Below, piece after piece: positions 1 through 6,839 of a stretch of 64,000 nt of DNA. Numbering within the stretch: position 1 is the stretch's first letter; the number at the start of each line of letters is the position of its first letter. The notes under the pieces are model-generated. The model was not told the DNA's origin. It saw only the letters and a program-made list of their open reading frames with translations, and did no database searches. The position numbers were made by a program, and so were the translations under genes. Source of the DNA: Ochrobactrum chromiisoli (GTDB lineage: Bacteria > Pseudomonadota > Alphaproteobacteria > Rhizobiales > Rhizobiaceae); contig NZ_JAPHAV010000007.1 of NCBI RefSeq assembly GCF_026241335.1, positions 1 to 64,000 of the forward strand, given 5' to 3'.

Positions 1-145
1 TGGCGCGGTCCATTACTGTCGCCCATTTGGACGAAAGGAGATTTGATAAAGCATGATGACGAGTGCGACCGCTCGCGCCTTTGCCGGTGATCTGGCAAGT
101 CGCAATGAAATTACCGTCTTGTGTGGGATATACGGTCGCGCTCAT
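1..145 (-). CDS. Partial phage ORF, cut by the left window edge
   Basis: An open frame runs leftward from an ATG at 145 to the window edge without a stop, giving 48 residues. It starts 3 bases after the stop of the GapR-like gene, in the same direction, so it looks like the next gene of the leftward phage operon. The visible protein begins MSATVYPTQDGNF and has a short stretch ITGKGASGRT; I do not recognise the family. The frame is 144 bases without a stop and the spacing is tight, which support it. No function can be given. Confidence 0.5.
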   Translation of the reverse strand, partial: MSATVYPTQDGNFIATCQITGKGASGRTRHHALSNLLSSKWATVMDRA

Positions 146-148
146 GGG

Positions 149-409
149 TCAGGCCATTCCCAGAGCATCGCAGTACATTTGAAGCATCGCTTCTTCTTCC
201 TGCCGCTCGTGGTCTTCCTTCTTGCGAAGGCGGATGATGGTGCGGACAGCTTTGCTATCGAAGCCAGAGCCTTTCAGTTCCGCATAAACTTCCTTGATGT
301 CGTCGCCGATTGTCTTCTTTTCTTCTTCGAGGCGCTCAATCCGCTCTATGAAGGCGCGCAATTGGCCGACAGCAATTGTCTGGGCTTCCGATGTAATGTC
401 ATCACTCAT
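149..409 (-). CDS. Phage-encoded GapR-like (DUF2312) DNA-binding protein
   Basis: 86 aa, close to the usual length of DUF2312 proteins. The sequence shows the family signature: [18 protein letters not shown] near residues 16-33, then [15 protein letters not shown] and a RTIIRLRKK stretch, ending with an LGMA tail. The founding member, Caulobacter GapR, is a small nucleoid-associated protein that encircles overtwisted DNA and helps topoisomerases during replication; that is family knowledge. Here it lies in the leftward lytic-type operon of the prophage behind the Cro-like gene, with an AAGGA ribosome site just upstream. I infer that it conditions phage or host DNA topology during lytic growth. 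Confidence 0.85.
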   Translation of the reverse strand: MSDDITSEAQTIAVGQLRAFIERIERLEEEKKTIGDDIKEVYAELKGSGFDSKAVRTIIRLRKKEDHERQEEEAMLQMYCDALGMA

Positions 410-475
410 TGCATTATCCTTGGTTTAGAGAATGGATCGACGGCGCAACCAAACACGGTATGCATGGCCGGGGTT

Positions 476-550
476 TTATTTGGATTTTTGGAGGATGCGG
501 CGGATACGGTATTGCCACCACCAGCCACGTATGCGCTTGCTGAGGCTCAT
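476..550 (-). CDS. Candidate 24-aa basic tryptophan-rich peptide
   Basis: A very short frame whose ATG overlaps the stop of the Cro-like gene as ATGA, the same coupling seen throughout this prophage. The product (MSLSKRIRGWWW, then QYRIRRILQKSK) is strongly basic, with three consecutive tryptophans. It could be a real translationally coupled peptide or a chance frame. The stretch 410-475 up to the GapR-like gene holds only an unconvincing 19-codon frame (406-465). Nothing about function can be said. Confidence 0.35.
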   Translation of the reverse strand: MSLSKRIRGWWWQYRIRRILQKSK

Positions 551-801
551 GCGCTTGCCCTCGCACGGGAGCGCTTGGCCGCTGAAATTACCGGCAGGAA
601 ATCATCTGCAGAAAGGTCAAGACCCTTTGTTCTTGCCGCATCCAGCAGCGCTGGAACATGTTTGAACGGTATAATGCCACCGGTCCCGCCCTTCTCTTTT
701 GGGCGCTTCCAATTTGACACACGGGTTCTGTGCACTCCGACGATAGCCGAAACGACAGATGATCCACCTAGTTCTTTAATGATGTGAGCTGCTGGTTCCA
801 T
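547..801 (-). CDS. Cro-like helix-turn-helix regulator
   Basis: 84 aa from the ATG at 801 (87 aa if the ATG at 810 is used). The N-terminal half has a helix-turn-helix pattern: IIKELGGSSVVSAIVG then VHRTRVSNWKRP, where the second helix would read DNA. The gene is divergent from the CI-like repressor and starts right beside operator O1, the position and orientation of lambda cro. I chose 801 because the best promoter (-35 TTGCAA at 836-831, -10 TACAAT at 814-809) covers the ATG at 810 and would start RNA near 802. There is no Shine-Dalgarno sequence. It probably opposes the repressor during lytic growth. Confidence 0.75.
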   Translation of the reverse strand: MEPAAHIIKELGGSSVVSAIVGVHRTRVSNWKRPKEKGGTGGIIPFKHVPALLDAARTKGLDLSADDFLPVISAAKRSRARASA

Positions 802-808
802 ATTATGC

Positions 809-861
809 ATTGTAGCGATAATCGCAACACTTGCAAGAACTTTTGTAGCGATTAACGCGAC
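809..861. promoter_or_regulatory. Right-type operator pair O1/O2 and leftward cro-type promoter
   Basis: Two near-palindromic 17-bp sites lie 33 bp apart: O1 at 812-828 (GTAGCGATAATCGCAAC) and O2 at 845-861 (GTAGCGATTAACGCGAC). O1 overlaps the -10 (TACAAT, 814-809 minus) of the leftward promoter whose -35 is TTGCAA (836-831). The same sites recur at 2668-2718. The centre of O2 is about 43 bp upstream of the predicted start of the repressor mRNA, the position from which lambda CI activates its own promoter. The binding protein is inferred to be the repressor at 896-1519. Confidence 0.75.
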
Positions 862-896
862 AGACGCAGATTCCGCTCGTAGCTATAATGGCAACA
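861..896 (+). promoter_or_regulatory. Repressor-maintenance-type promoter, leaderless start
   Basis: A perfect -10 box TATAAT lies at 884-889. The -35 position (about 861-866) is poor, as in activator-dependent promoters, and abuts operator O2. Transcription would begin at about 896, which is the A of the repressor ATG, so the mRNA should be leaderless; no Shine-Dalgarno sequence is present upstream. Confidence 0.6.
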
Positions 897-1519
897 TGGC
901 AAGAAAAGCAAAATACTCATCTCCACCAGCCGCGCCGATCAACCAGTGGGTGCGGGATGCGCTTGAACATGCGAACATTTCGCAGGCGGAGCTTGCACGT
1001 CGCCTTTTCGAGAGGAAAGCTATTTCTGCTGACGACCGATCAATGGTCAATAAGATGGCAAGTTTTCGCGATGTAACTGCTGATGAAGCATTAGCCATAG
1101 CTGAGGTGACCGGCTTCCCTCTCTATACAGAAAATTCCGATACTCATCAGGTTCCGCTCATCACAACAGTGAGCGCCGGTGCGTTGATGTCAGAAGATTT
1201 CCGCGATGACATTATCTCAACATTGACAGTTGGAGATATCGGCCCTGGAGACTGGATAGCTCTCAAGGTGACAGGCGATTCAATGGATCGTATCTCGCCT
1301 CCTAATTCCATCATCATCATCAACCGGAGAGATAAAAGGCTCGTAGCGAATGCGTGTTACGTCATAGCGGATGAAGATGGCGGCACCACGTACAAACGAT
1401 ACAGGCCTGACCCGATCAGGTTTGAACCAGTTTCAACAAATCCAGAACATGAACCAATTTTCCCTGACCATGAACCTACTATTATAGGTCGGGTGAAGCG
1501 GTCATTGATCGACATGTGA
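896..1519 (+). CDS. CI/LexA-like phage repressor with S24 autoprotease domain
   Basis: 207 aa. The N-terminal 75 residues form a helix-turn-helix domain (ISQAELARRLFERKA). The C-terminal half is an S24/LexA-type autoprotease: an Ala94-Gly95 cleavage pair in TVSAGAL, nucleophile Ser129 in VTGDSMD and base Lys167 in TTYKRY, with a LexA-like 38-residue spacing. Such repressors keep the prophage silent and cleave themselves when RecA signals DNA damage. The gene is divergent from the Cro-like gene and flanked by operator pairs O1/O2 and O3/O4. Two further genes follow closely in the same direction before a terminator, so all three should be expressed in the lysogen. Confidence 0.9.
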   Translation: MARKAKYSSPPAAPINQWVRDALEHANISQAELARRLFERKAISADDRSMVNKMASFRDVTADEALAIAEVTGFPLYTENSDTHQVPLITTVSAGALMSEDFRDDIISTLTVGDIGPGDWIALKVTGDSMDRISPPNSIIIINRRDKRLVANACYVIADEDGGTTYKRYRPDPIRFEPVSTNPEHEPIFPDHEPTIIGRVKRSLIDM

Positions 1520-1526
1520 GGATACT

Positions 1527-1706
1527 ATGAACCGCCAGAAGTCACCCCGAGAAAGAGCTGCACGAGCATTGTGCAAGCGGGACGGTGTGCCAGAAGACAC
1601 AAAGTTTGAAGGCCGTCCGATGTGGGAAAGCTATCTGGATGAGGTTGATACGGTACTGAAAGCGGCGCTATCGCCGGAAGATTTCGAGAAATTGAAGGCA
1701 TTATAA
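1527..1706 (+). CDS. 59-aa lysogen-expressed protein of unknown function
   Basis: Starts at an ATG 7 bases after the repressor stop with a GAGGAT ribosome site, and ends where the ribosome site of the next gene begins. The product has a basic N-terminus (MNRQKSPRERAARALCKRDG) and an acidic, helical C-terminus (SPEDFEKLKAL). I do not recognise a family. Its position, between a phage repressor and the left-type operator on the repressor transcript, is that of rexA in lambda. That positional analogy is the only functional hint. Confidence 0.65.
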   Translation: MNRQKSPRERAARALCKRDGVPEDTKFEGRPMWESYLDEVDTVLKAALSPEDFEKLKAL

Positions 1707-1716
1707 GGGGAATAGT

Positions 1717-2565
1717 GTGGGGGAAGAGAAAAACGTGGGCGCGTTTGAAGAGCCATTGATAATTCGTTACGATGGGATGGACGCTAAACGTCACGAGCTG
1801 GAGTTATCATCCCTCGCGGAATCAATTAAGGGGTTCTCACGCATTATATCTGTAGCGGCCAATTTCGCTGCAACAGAAAAATTTGTGAAACATAAAGATG
1901 CGATGGATGTTAAACTCTTAGCATCAGCGCCGAAAGCAGCTTGCTTTGAGATACCAATCGTCATCGCATGGGTGAGCCAAAACGCACTAGCCTCAACTGT
2001 TGTTGGCGGGTTAACCGTTACTCTGGTATCCTACATTTTTAAACGACTAGCGAAAGACAAGGCTGAAATGAAAGAGCTTCGAGGAGCTTTGGAAACCGCC
2101 ATTAGGGAGCTTGGTAACCGAGACCAGGCTGTTGTCGATCGCCTGCTAACTACAATTGATAATATGGCAGATTCTTTAAAGCCAGCCGCAAAGCAGGCTC
2201 TTTCACCGATAGGGAAATCCGCGTCTACTGTTTCTGTTACTTCTAACTCGACCGTCCAAAAAGCGAGAATAATCGGAATTGCTGAGCGTGACGCTATAGA
2301 AGCAAAAGACCCACCAGAATACACCGAAGAAACCGTATTCAAAATTAAGCTGCACGAAATGAACAAAGATCACGACACTTGCAAAGTGTCATTTGAAGAT
2401 GATCCTGATGCGCGGGTAGTCGCCGCAATCACCGACCCTGTGATAAACAGTACGAACAATGTTTACGTAACCGCATTCGCTGCGGATAACTTTATCTCTG
2501 TTCGGGCCAAGGCGGCTATAAGAGATGGCGTTATCGAAAAACTTTATATAAGCGACACAGCGTAG
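1717..2565 (+). CDS. 282-aa phage protein with a membrane segment, in the rexB position
   Basis: GTG start at 1717, 6 bases after AAGGGG. The N-terminal 60 residues (IIRYDGMDAKRHELEL, then IKGFSRIISVAANFA) resemble a family of unknown-function phage proteins of about 280-300 aa that I recall as DUF7946-like; this name is uncertain. Residues about 78-107 form a hydrophobic segment (PIVIAWVSQNALASTVVGG) that could span the membrane once or twice, followed by a charged helical region and a C-terminal soluble domain. It is the last gene of the repressor operon, before a strong terminator, so it should be made in the lysogen. A role in superinfection exclusion or abortive infection is inferred from place only. 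Confidence 0.75.
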   Translation: MGEEKNVGAFEEPLIIRYDGMDAKRHELELSSLAESIKGFSRIISVAANFAATEKFVKHKDAMDVKLLASAPKAACFEIPIVIAWVSQNALASTVVGGLTVTLVSYIFKRLAKDKAEMKELRGALETAIRELGNRDQAVVDRLLTTIDNMADSLKPAAKQALSPIGKSASTVSVTSNSTVQKARIIGIAERDAIEAKDPPEYTEETVFKIKLHEMNKDHDTCKVSFEDDPDARVVAAITDPVINSTNNVYVTAFAADNFISVRAKAAIRDGVIEKLYISDTA

Positions 2566-2602
2566 ACTTAATAATCTAACACCGGTAGAGCAATTATACC
2601 GA

Positions 2603-2628
2603 AGCCTCGCGAAAGCGGGGCTTTTTTG
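2603..2628 (+). terminator. Rho-independent terminator of the repressor operon
   Basis: Stem AGCCTCGC / GCGGGGCT with a GAAA tetraloop followed by six T. It ends the cI, 59-aa and 282-aa gene transcript and insulates it from the early promoter at 2692. Confidence 0.9.
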
Positions 2629-2667
2629 TGCGTTGATTCCAGACGTTTATTAGGCATTAAATTTTTT

Positions 2668-2720
2668 GTTGCGATAATCGCTACTTTCTTGTTGACAGTT
2701 TGTAGCGATTACCGCTACAT
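2668..2720 (+). promoter_or_regulatory. Left-type operator pair O3/O4 and rightward early promoter
   Basis: O3 (2668-2684, GTTGCGATAATCGCTAC) and O4 (2702-2718, GTAGCGATTACCGCTAC) are near-perfect palindromes with the same half-site as O1/O2, 34 bp apart. Between them is a perfect -35 TTGACA (2692-2697); with a 17-bp spacer the -10 is CTACAT (2715-2720), covered by O4. Repressor on O4 would block polymerase. This promoter drives the 22-gene operon 2751-12553. Confidence 0.8.
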
Positions 2721-2750
2721 TGATCTCAACGAACGAGTTGGGAGCCAAAC

Positions 2751-3011
2751 ATGAACCCCTCACTACAGATCACCGGAAACGGCCTTGCGAGAGCCTTTGC
2801 AGGCATTGCGCAGACGGTAAACAAGCCGCGCTTTTTGCGTGACGTTCTCGCCATCAAGAAGGAACGTGGAGACGAGGATTGCGCCTATTTCGAGCTTAAC
2901 GCTCGCTACTACGCCAATCGTCTGAACTCGACCGTTGAAGGCGCTCATTACACTGCAAGCCGTGCACCAAGCATGAAGCGCTTCGCAGGAATGCTTGAGG
3001 AGTTTCTGTGA
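2751..3011 (+). CDS. First gene of the phage early operon, unknown function
   Basis: 86 aa, first frame after the early promoter, with a GGGAG ribosome site 8 bases upstream of the ATG. The protein is basic with short helical stretches (ARYYANRLNSTVEGAHY) and no membrane segment or motif that I recognise. It holds the map position of lambda N or cIII, but shows no arginine-rich N-peptide. Stop and next start overlap as TGATG. Confidence 0.7.
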   Translation: MNPSLQITGNGLARAFAGIAQTVNKPRFLRDVLAIKKERGDEDCAYFELNARYYANRLNSTVEGAHYTASRAPSMKRFAGMLEEFL

Positions 3012-3277
3012 TGGCTGAGATTAAAACAGGCGGTCCAGCGTTCCCGTTCGAAGGCGGAGACAATAACGGCATTGAGCCAAGCGTCGGCATGACGCTCCGC
3101 GATTACTTCGCTGCGAAGTCGATGTCATCAGGTCTCATCAGGGAGACCTATTCAGAGTGGCAACTCAAGGCCTGGTTTGGCGATCGTATAGGTATCACTC
3201 GCGAAGAGATCATCGCGAGAGCCGCTTACGAAGTTGCCGACGCTATGATCGCAGCCCGCGAAGGCGGTGCGAAATGA
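3011..3277 (+). CDS. Conserved phage protein with GGPAFP motif
   Basis: 88 aa; the ATG at 3011 overlaps the preceding stop. The pattern TGGPAFPFEGG, then GMTLRDYFAAKSM, then a C-terminal RAAYEVADAMIAARE helix is a common one in small phage proteins of unknown function, often in early regions. The molecular role is not known to me. Translational coupling on both sides supports a real gene. Confidence 0.7.
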   Translation: MAEIKTGGPAFPFEGGDNNGIEPSVGMTLRDYFAAKSMSSGLIRETYSEWQLKAWFGDRIGITREEIIARAAYEVADAMIAAREGGAK

Positions 3278-3561
3278 GAACGTACGTCAGCCAAAATCCG
3301 TCACGTTCTGAACTGGATGCTCATGTCTTCACCGCTCTGCAGGATATGAAGGCCGTTCGATACGCCTACGTCATCCGCAATCACCTTGACCTTGACCGCA
3401 TCTGCCTCGTCAGGACGAAGGATGTTTACGCATCGCTGCGTCGTCTGGAAAAGCAGGGTGTTGTCACTTGCACAGATACAGGGCGAGGCAATGGATCCCC
3501 TTATCGCTACCGCTGGGGCCTGAAGCAGGAAGTCTTGGCAAAGACTGGAGGGGAATCATGA
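3274..3561 (+). CDS. Small winged-helix-like phage protein
   Basis: 95 aa from the ATG at 3274, which overlaps the previous stop as ATGA. An in-frame upstream extension to 3157 would overlap the neighbour fully and is rejected. The middle contains a winged-helix-like pattern: VYASLRRLEKQGVVTCTDTG followed by a short beta hairpin (SPYRYRWGL), as in small DNA-binding proteins. It may be a transcription factor of the early operon; this is an inference from the pattern only. Confidence 0.6.
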   Translation: MRTYVSQNPSRSELDAHVFTALQDMKAVRYAYVIRNHLDLDRICLVRTKDVYASLRRLEKQGVVTCTDTGRGNGSPYRYRWGLKQEVLAKTGGES

Positions 3562-3683
3562 CCCTCTGCGCCTTCGTAACAATCCTTTTCATCCTCGCCA
3601 TAGCTGCAACAGCAGCAACATTTCTCATGCTCTGCCATGCCGAAACAATGGCGGAAATCGCTCGGAGTGAAACAGATGTCTGA
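3558..3683 (+). CDS. 41-aa single-span membrane peptide
   Basis: ATG at 3558 overlaps the previous stop (ATGA). Residues 5-26 (AFVTILFILAIAATAATFLM) form one clear transmembrane helix followed by a short charged tail. The next gene starts inside it (ATG at 3676). Small one-span peptides of this kind are frequent in phage early operons. No family is recognised. Confidence 0.55.
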   Translation: MTLCAFVTILFILAIAATAATFLMLCHAETMAEIARSETDV

Positions 3684-3876
3684 CCATCTCACCATGGAAG
3701 GCGTGAAGTGGTTTCAGACGGCAACAAGCCTCGAAACCACGAATGATGAAAAGATGGAAGCGCTTGAACAGCTGATGAAGCGCGATCTTCCAAGGGAACT
3801 CCGCGACCAGCTTCGCATCATCTTCAACGAAATCCGCCCACTTGAGGCCATCGAATATCGTGAGGTCGCAGCATGA
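3676..3876 (+). CDS. 66-aa phage protein, unknown function
   Basis: The ATG at 3676 lies 8 bases before the stop of the membrane peptide gene. The product is helical and charged (MEALEQLMKRDLPRELRDQL), with no motif that I recognise. Its stop overlaps the start of the coiled-coil gene (ATGA). The overlapping arrangement is the main support. Confidence 0.6.
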   Translation: MSDHLTMEGVKWFQTATSLETTNDEKMEALEQLMKRDLPRELRDQLRIIFNEIRPLEAIEYREVAA

Positions 3877-4991
3877 ACGCCCAGACGCAGACAGAAACCG
3901 GAACAGACATCGTCGGTTATGTATCGGCTAACCCTGTTTCGGTTCTCGTTGATGAGAAGGTCTATTCTCAGTTCTACGAGCAGATCAAAGCCGAGACAGA
4001 CGCTTTCAAGCCAGACCTCTCGACCGTTTCAAGCCGCAAGGAAATTGCGGCCCTCGCCTATAAGGTGACACGCACCAAGACGGCTATCGATGCCGCTGGC
4101 AAAAAGCTGAATGAAGACGCTCGCGCCAAGATCAATGCTGTAGATGCACAGCGCCGTAAGATCCGTGAAGAACTAGACACGCTGGCTGATACTGTTCGGA
4201 AGCCGCTGACCGAATGGGAAGCTGCCGAAGAAGCCCGCATTGAGAATATCAAGTCAACGCTCGCGCATATCGATGCGTGTGGCAAAGGCATGATCGGCGG
4301 CGAGCCGCAGCCCTTCGGCATTCTTTTCCGTGAACTCGAAGAAAAGATCATCATTGATGACAGCTTCGGTGAGTTCAAAGAACAGGCAGAAGCCGCAAAA
4401 TCGGATGCGCTCGCAAAGCTGAAAATCTCTTTCGATGCTCACCAGAAAGCAGAAGCTGAACGGCTCGAACTTGAACAGCTTCGCGCCGAAAAGCTGGAAC
4501 GCGACCGGATCGAGGCTGAACGTGTCGAACAGGAACGCTTAGCCAAAGAGAAGGCAGAGCGCGAAGCAATTGCAAAAGCTGAATACGAGCAAGCTGTAAA
4601 GCGTGAAGCAGAAGCAGCAGATCGCGCTCAGAAGGAAGCCGCCGAACGCGAAAAGCGTGCGGTTGAAGCTGCTCGCCTCGAAGCCGAGAAAAAGGCTCAA
4701 GAGGCAATAGCTCAGGCGGAACGTGAAAAGGCTGATGCTGTTGCCAAGGCAGAGGCGGAAGCCCTCGCGGTAAAGCAGCAAGCCGAACAGGCCGAGAAAG
4801 AACGTGCCGCCGAAGAAAAGCGCATTGCCGACGAACAGGCCGCACGCGATGCCGATAAAGCTCACCGCTCCAAAATCATGAAGTCTGCAAAAGAGGCATT
4901 GATGGTTCACGGCGCGGACGAAGAAACAGCCAAGAAGATCGTTCTCGCGGTTATCGCTGGCGAAATCCCCAACGTAACATTGAGGTTTTAA
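3873..4991 (+). CDS. Long coiled-coil phage protein upstream of the ERF gene
   Basis: 372 aa. An N-terminal domain (1-150) has charged helices. Residues about 190-330 are an almost uninterrupted Glu/Ala/Lys/Arg-rich coiled coil with many EAE and KAE heptads. The C-terminal 45 residues (SAKEALMVHGADEETAKKI, ending TLRF) form a small globular tail. Proteins of this build commonly precede ERF/RecT-type recombinases in phages; their function is not established as far as I know. An accessory role to the annealing protein is inferred from order. Confidence 0.75.
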   Translation: MNAQTQTETGTDIVGYVSANPVSVLVDEKVYSQFYEQIKAETDAFKPDLSTVSSRKEIAALAYKVTRTKTAIDAAGKKLNEDARAKINAVDAQRRKIREELDTLADTVRKPLTEWEAAEEARIENIKSTLAHIDACGKGMIGGEPQPFGILFRELEEKIIIDDSFGEFKEQAEAAKSDALAKLKISFDAHQKAEAERLELEQLRAEKLERDRIEAERVEQERLAKEKAEREAIAKAEYEQAVKREAEAADRAQKEAAEREKRAVEAARLEAEKKAQEAIAQAEREKADAVAKAEAEALAVKQQAEQAEKERAAEEKRIADEQAARDADKAHRSKIMKSAKEALMVHGADEETAKKIVLAVIAGEIPNVTLRF

Positions 4992-4993
4992 TC

Positions 4994-5791
4994 ATGGCCG
5001 CTCAAGCACTTGATATTAAGCAGGAGAGCAATGCGCCCGTTTATCGTGGCGGCGATGCTCCAATGATTTCCATGATCGAACGTATCGCCATGGACCCGAC
5101 GATCCCTCTCGACCGTCTGGAAAAGATGCTCGATATGAAGGAGCGTATGGAAGACCGCGCCCGCGAAGACGAGGAACGGCAGGCCAAGAAGGCATATTTC
5201 GCGGCAATGTCTAAGTGCCAGGCTGAATTGCCAGTCGTCACAAAGACGCGCAAGAACAGCCACACCAATTCTACATATGCGGACCTTGCAGCAATCGAAG
5301 ATCAGGCAATGCCGATCATTCACGCACACGGCTTTGCAGTTTCGTTCCAGCCAGACGGCTATAACGATAAGGGCGAGCTACGAATCCTTTGGGAAATCTC
5401 TCACGAAGAAGGCCATTCCAGAAACGGTGTAGGTGAAATTCCAGTCGATGGCGCTGGCGCACAGGGCAAGGTCAACAAGACTGGAACGCAGGCGTTTGGC
5501 AGCACCGCCACATATGGCCGTCGATATCTGCTTTGCATGCTGTTCAACATCAGCACAGGCGACGACAAAGACGGCAATAAGGTGCCGGAACAGTCGGGCC
5601 CGATCACAGCTGAGCAGGTGGTTTTGCTGCGTGAGCTTATCGAAAAGTCCGGCGCACAGATCGATCTTGTTTGTGAAAAATACAAGATCGACGCAATCCC
5701 TGACCTTCCGTCCAACCTGTTCAATGAGTGCTTTCGAGACATTGAGAATTGGTGGAAGCGTCAGCAGAAGACGAACGGCGGTGCAAAATGA
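4994..5791 (+). CDS. erf: ERF-family single-strand DNA annealing protein
   Basis: 265 aa. The ERF core is visible at about residues 62-190: STYADLAAIEDQAMPIIHAHGF, then GTQAFGSTATYGRRYLLCML. Family members (P22 Erf) bind single-stranded ends as rings and anneal complementary strands, aiding phage circularisation and recombination. Its stop overlaps the start of a lambda Exo-like nuclease gene, the classical annealase plus exonuclease pair. The C-terminal 70 residues are a separate helical tail. Confidence 0.9.
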   Translation: MAAQALDIKQESNAPVYRGGDAPMISMIERIAMDPTIPLDRLEKMLDMKERMEDRAREDEERQAKKAYFAAMSKCQAELPVVTKTRKNSHTNSTYADLAAIEDQAMPIIHAHGFAVSFQPDGYNDKGELRILWEISHEEGHSRNGVGEIPVDGAGAQGKVNKTGTQAFGSTATYGRRYLLCMLFNISTGDDKDGNKVPEQSGPITAEQVVLLRELIEKSGAQIDLVCEKYKIDAIPDLPSNLFNECFRDIENWWKRQQKTNGGAK

Positions 5792-6426
5792 CAGACATTG
5801 TTCAAGGCTCTGCTGAATGGTTTGCTGCACGGCTTGGACGCGTCACCGCGTCCCGAGTTGCTGACGTAATCGCAAAGACAAAGACCGGCTACGGAGCATC
5901 GCGCAAAAACTATCTCGCGGAACTCGTTCTTGAGCGCCTTACCGGAAAAGCAGAAGAAACCTTCACGTCCTCTGCGATGCAGTGGGGCACGGACAACGAG
6001 CCTGACGCACGGTCAGCCTATCAATTCGAAAAGAACACGCGCGTTGTGCAGGTGGGTTTTGTGGCACATCCGCACATTGCTATGACAGGGGCATCACCTG
6101 ATGGCCTTGTCGATGATGATGGCCTTTTGGAAATCAAATGTCCTAATTCCGCAACCCACTTGGACACGCTTCGCACAAGCACGATTCCGGCACGATACAT
6201 CACTCAGATGAATTGGCAGATGGCATGCACTGGTCGCCAGTGGTGTGACTTTGTTTCCTTCGATCCTCGCTTTCCAGAACACATGCGCTTGTTTGTGAAG
6301 CGTCTACACCGCGTCGATGCTGACATTCGTGCGCTGGAAATCGATGTGACGCTGTTCCTCAAAGAGGTTGATGAGGCAATTGCTGATCTAGCCGCTGAAT
6401 ATCCAGCCTTTACGGAGGCAGCATGA
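5788..6426 (+). CDS. YqaJ/lambda exonuclease-family recombination nuclease
   Basis: 212 aa from the ATG at 5788 (ATGA overlap with erf). PD-(D/E)XK catalytic pattern: Glu71 in GTDNEPDARSAY, Asp105 in GASPDGL, and Glu115-x-Lys117 in LLEIKCP. N-terminal GSAEWFAARLGRVTAS is the family opening. Such nucleases chew the 5' strand of double-stranded ends so the annealing protein can pair the exposed strand. Together with ERF it forms the phage recombination system. Confidence 0.9.
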   Translation: MTDIVQGSAEWFAARLGRVTASRVADVIAKTKTGYGASRKNYLAELVLERLTGKAEETFTSSAMQWGTDNEPDARSAYQFEKNTRVVQVGFVAHPHIAMTGASPDGLVDDDGLLEIKCPNSATHLDTLRTSTIPARYITQMNWQMACTGRQWCDFVSFDPRFPEHMRLFVKRLHRVDADIRALEIDVTLFLKEVDEAIADLAAEYPAFTEAA

Positions 6427-6839
6427 GCCGCGCGACCCTCGTAATCAGCAATGACCTTGTGCGCCAGAAGGCAATCAACTGGCTGCGTAGCAAGCATCTC
6501 CGGTGGGGAACCCGCGTTGAGTTCAAAGCCCCAAAGCGTTCGCTTCCACAGAACGATAAAATGTGGGCGATGCTCACGGAGGTAGCGGATCAAGCCCGAT
6601 ACCATGGCGTGAAGCTGGCTTGCGATGACTGGAAGCTGATCTTTCTCGACGGTCTTAAGCGAGCCAAGCAACAGGAACTACGCTTTGTGCCAAACCTCGA
6701 CGGCACCGGCTTTGTAAATCTCAGCACATCATCATCCGATCTTTCAAAGGATGAAATGGGTGAACTCATTGAGCTTATCCACGCATGGGGTGCGCAGAAC
6801 GGTGTGACGTTTGCAGACGATGAAAGGGCTGCGTCATGA
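6423..6839 (+). CDS. ninB: NinB/Orf-family recombination mediator
   Basis: 138 aa, typical of NinB. The signature KRSLPQNDKMWAMLTEVADQ is present near residues 38-57, then DDWKLIFLDGLKRAK and a C-terminal LIELIHAWGAQNGV helix. Lambda Orf/NinB binds single-stranded DNA and can replace RecFOR in loading recombinases. It follows the exonuclease gene with an ATGA overlap, which fits a shared recombination role. Confidence 0.88.
   Translation: MSRATLVISNDLVRQKAINWLRSKHLRWGTRVEFKAPKRSLPQNDKMWAMLTEVADQARYHGVKLACDDWKLIFLDGLKRAKQQELRFVPNLDGTGFVNLSTSSSDLSKDEMGELIELIHAWGAQNGVTFADDERAAS

Noticed and set aside
406..465. 19-codon minus-strand frame overlapping the GapR-like start as ATGA
   Set aside because: No ribosome site upstream and no distinctive composition; likely chance given the weak start context.
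53..787. 244-codon open frame on the plus strand at the left end
   Set aside because: It lies opposite two well-supported minus-strand genes (GapR-like and Cro-like), has no ribosome site and its product has no recognisable features.
4375..4845. Long minus-strand frames opposite the coiled-coil gene
   Set aside because: Repetitive Glu/Ala/Lys codons of the plus-strand gene leave stop-free shadows on the other strand; composition is unnatural (His/Arg/Leu-rich).
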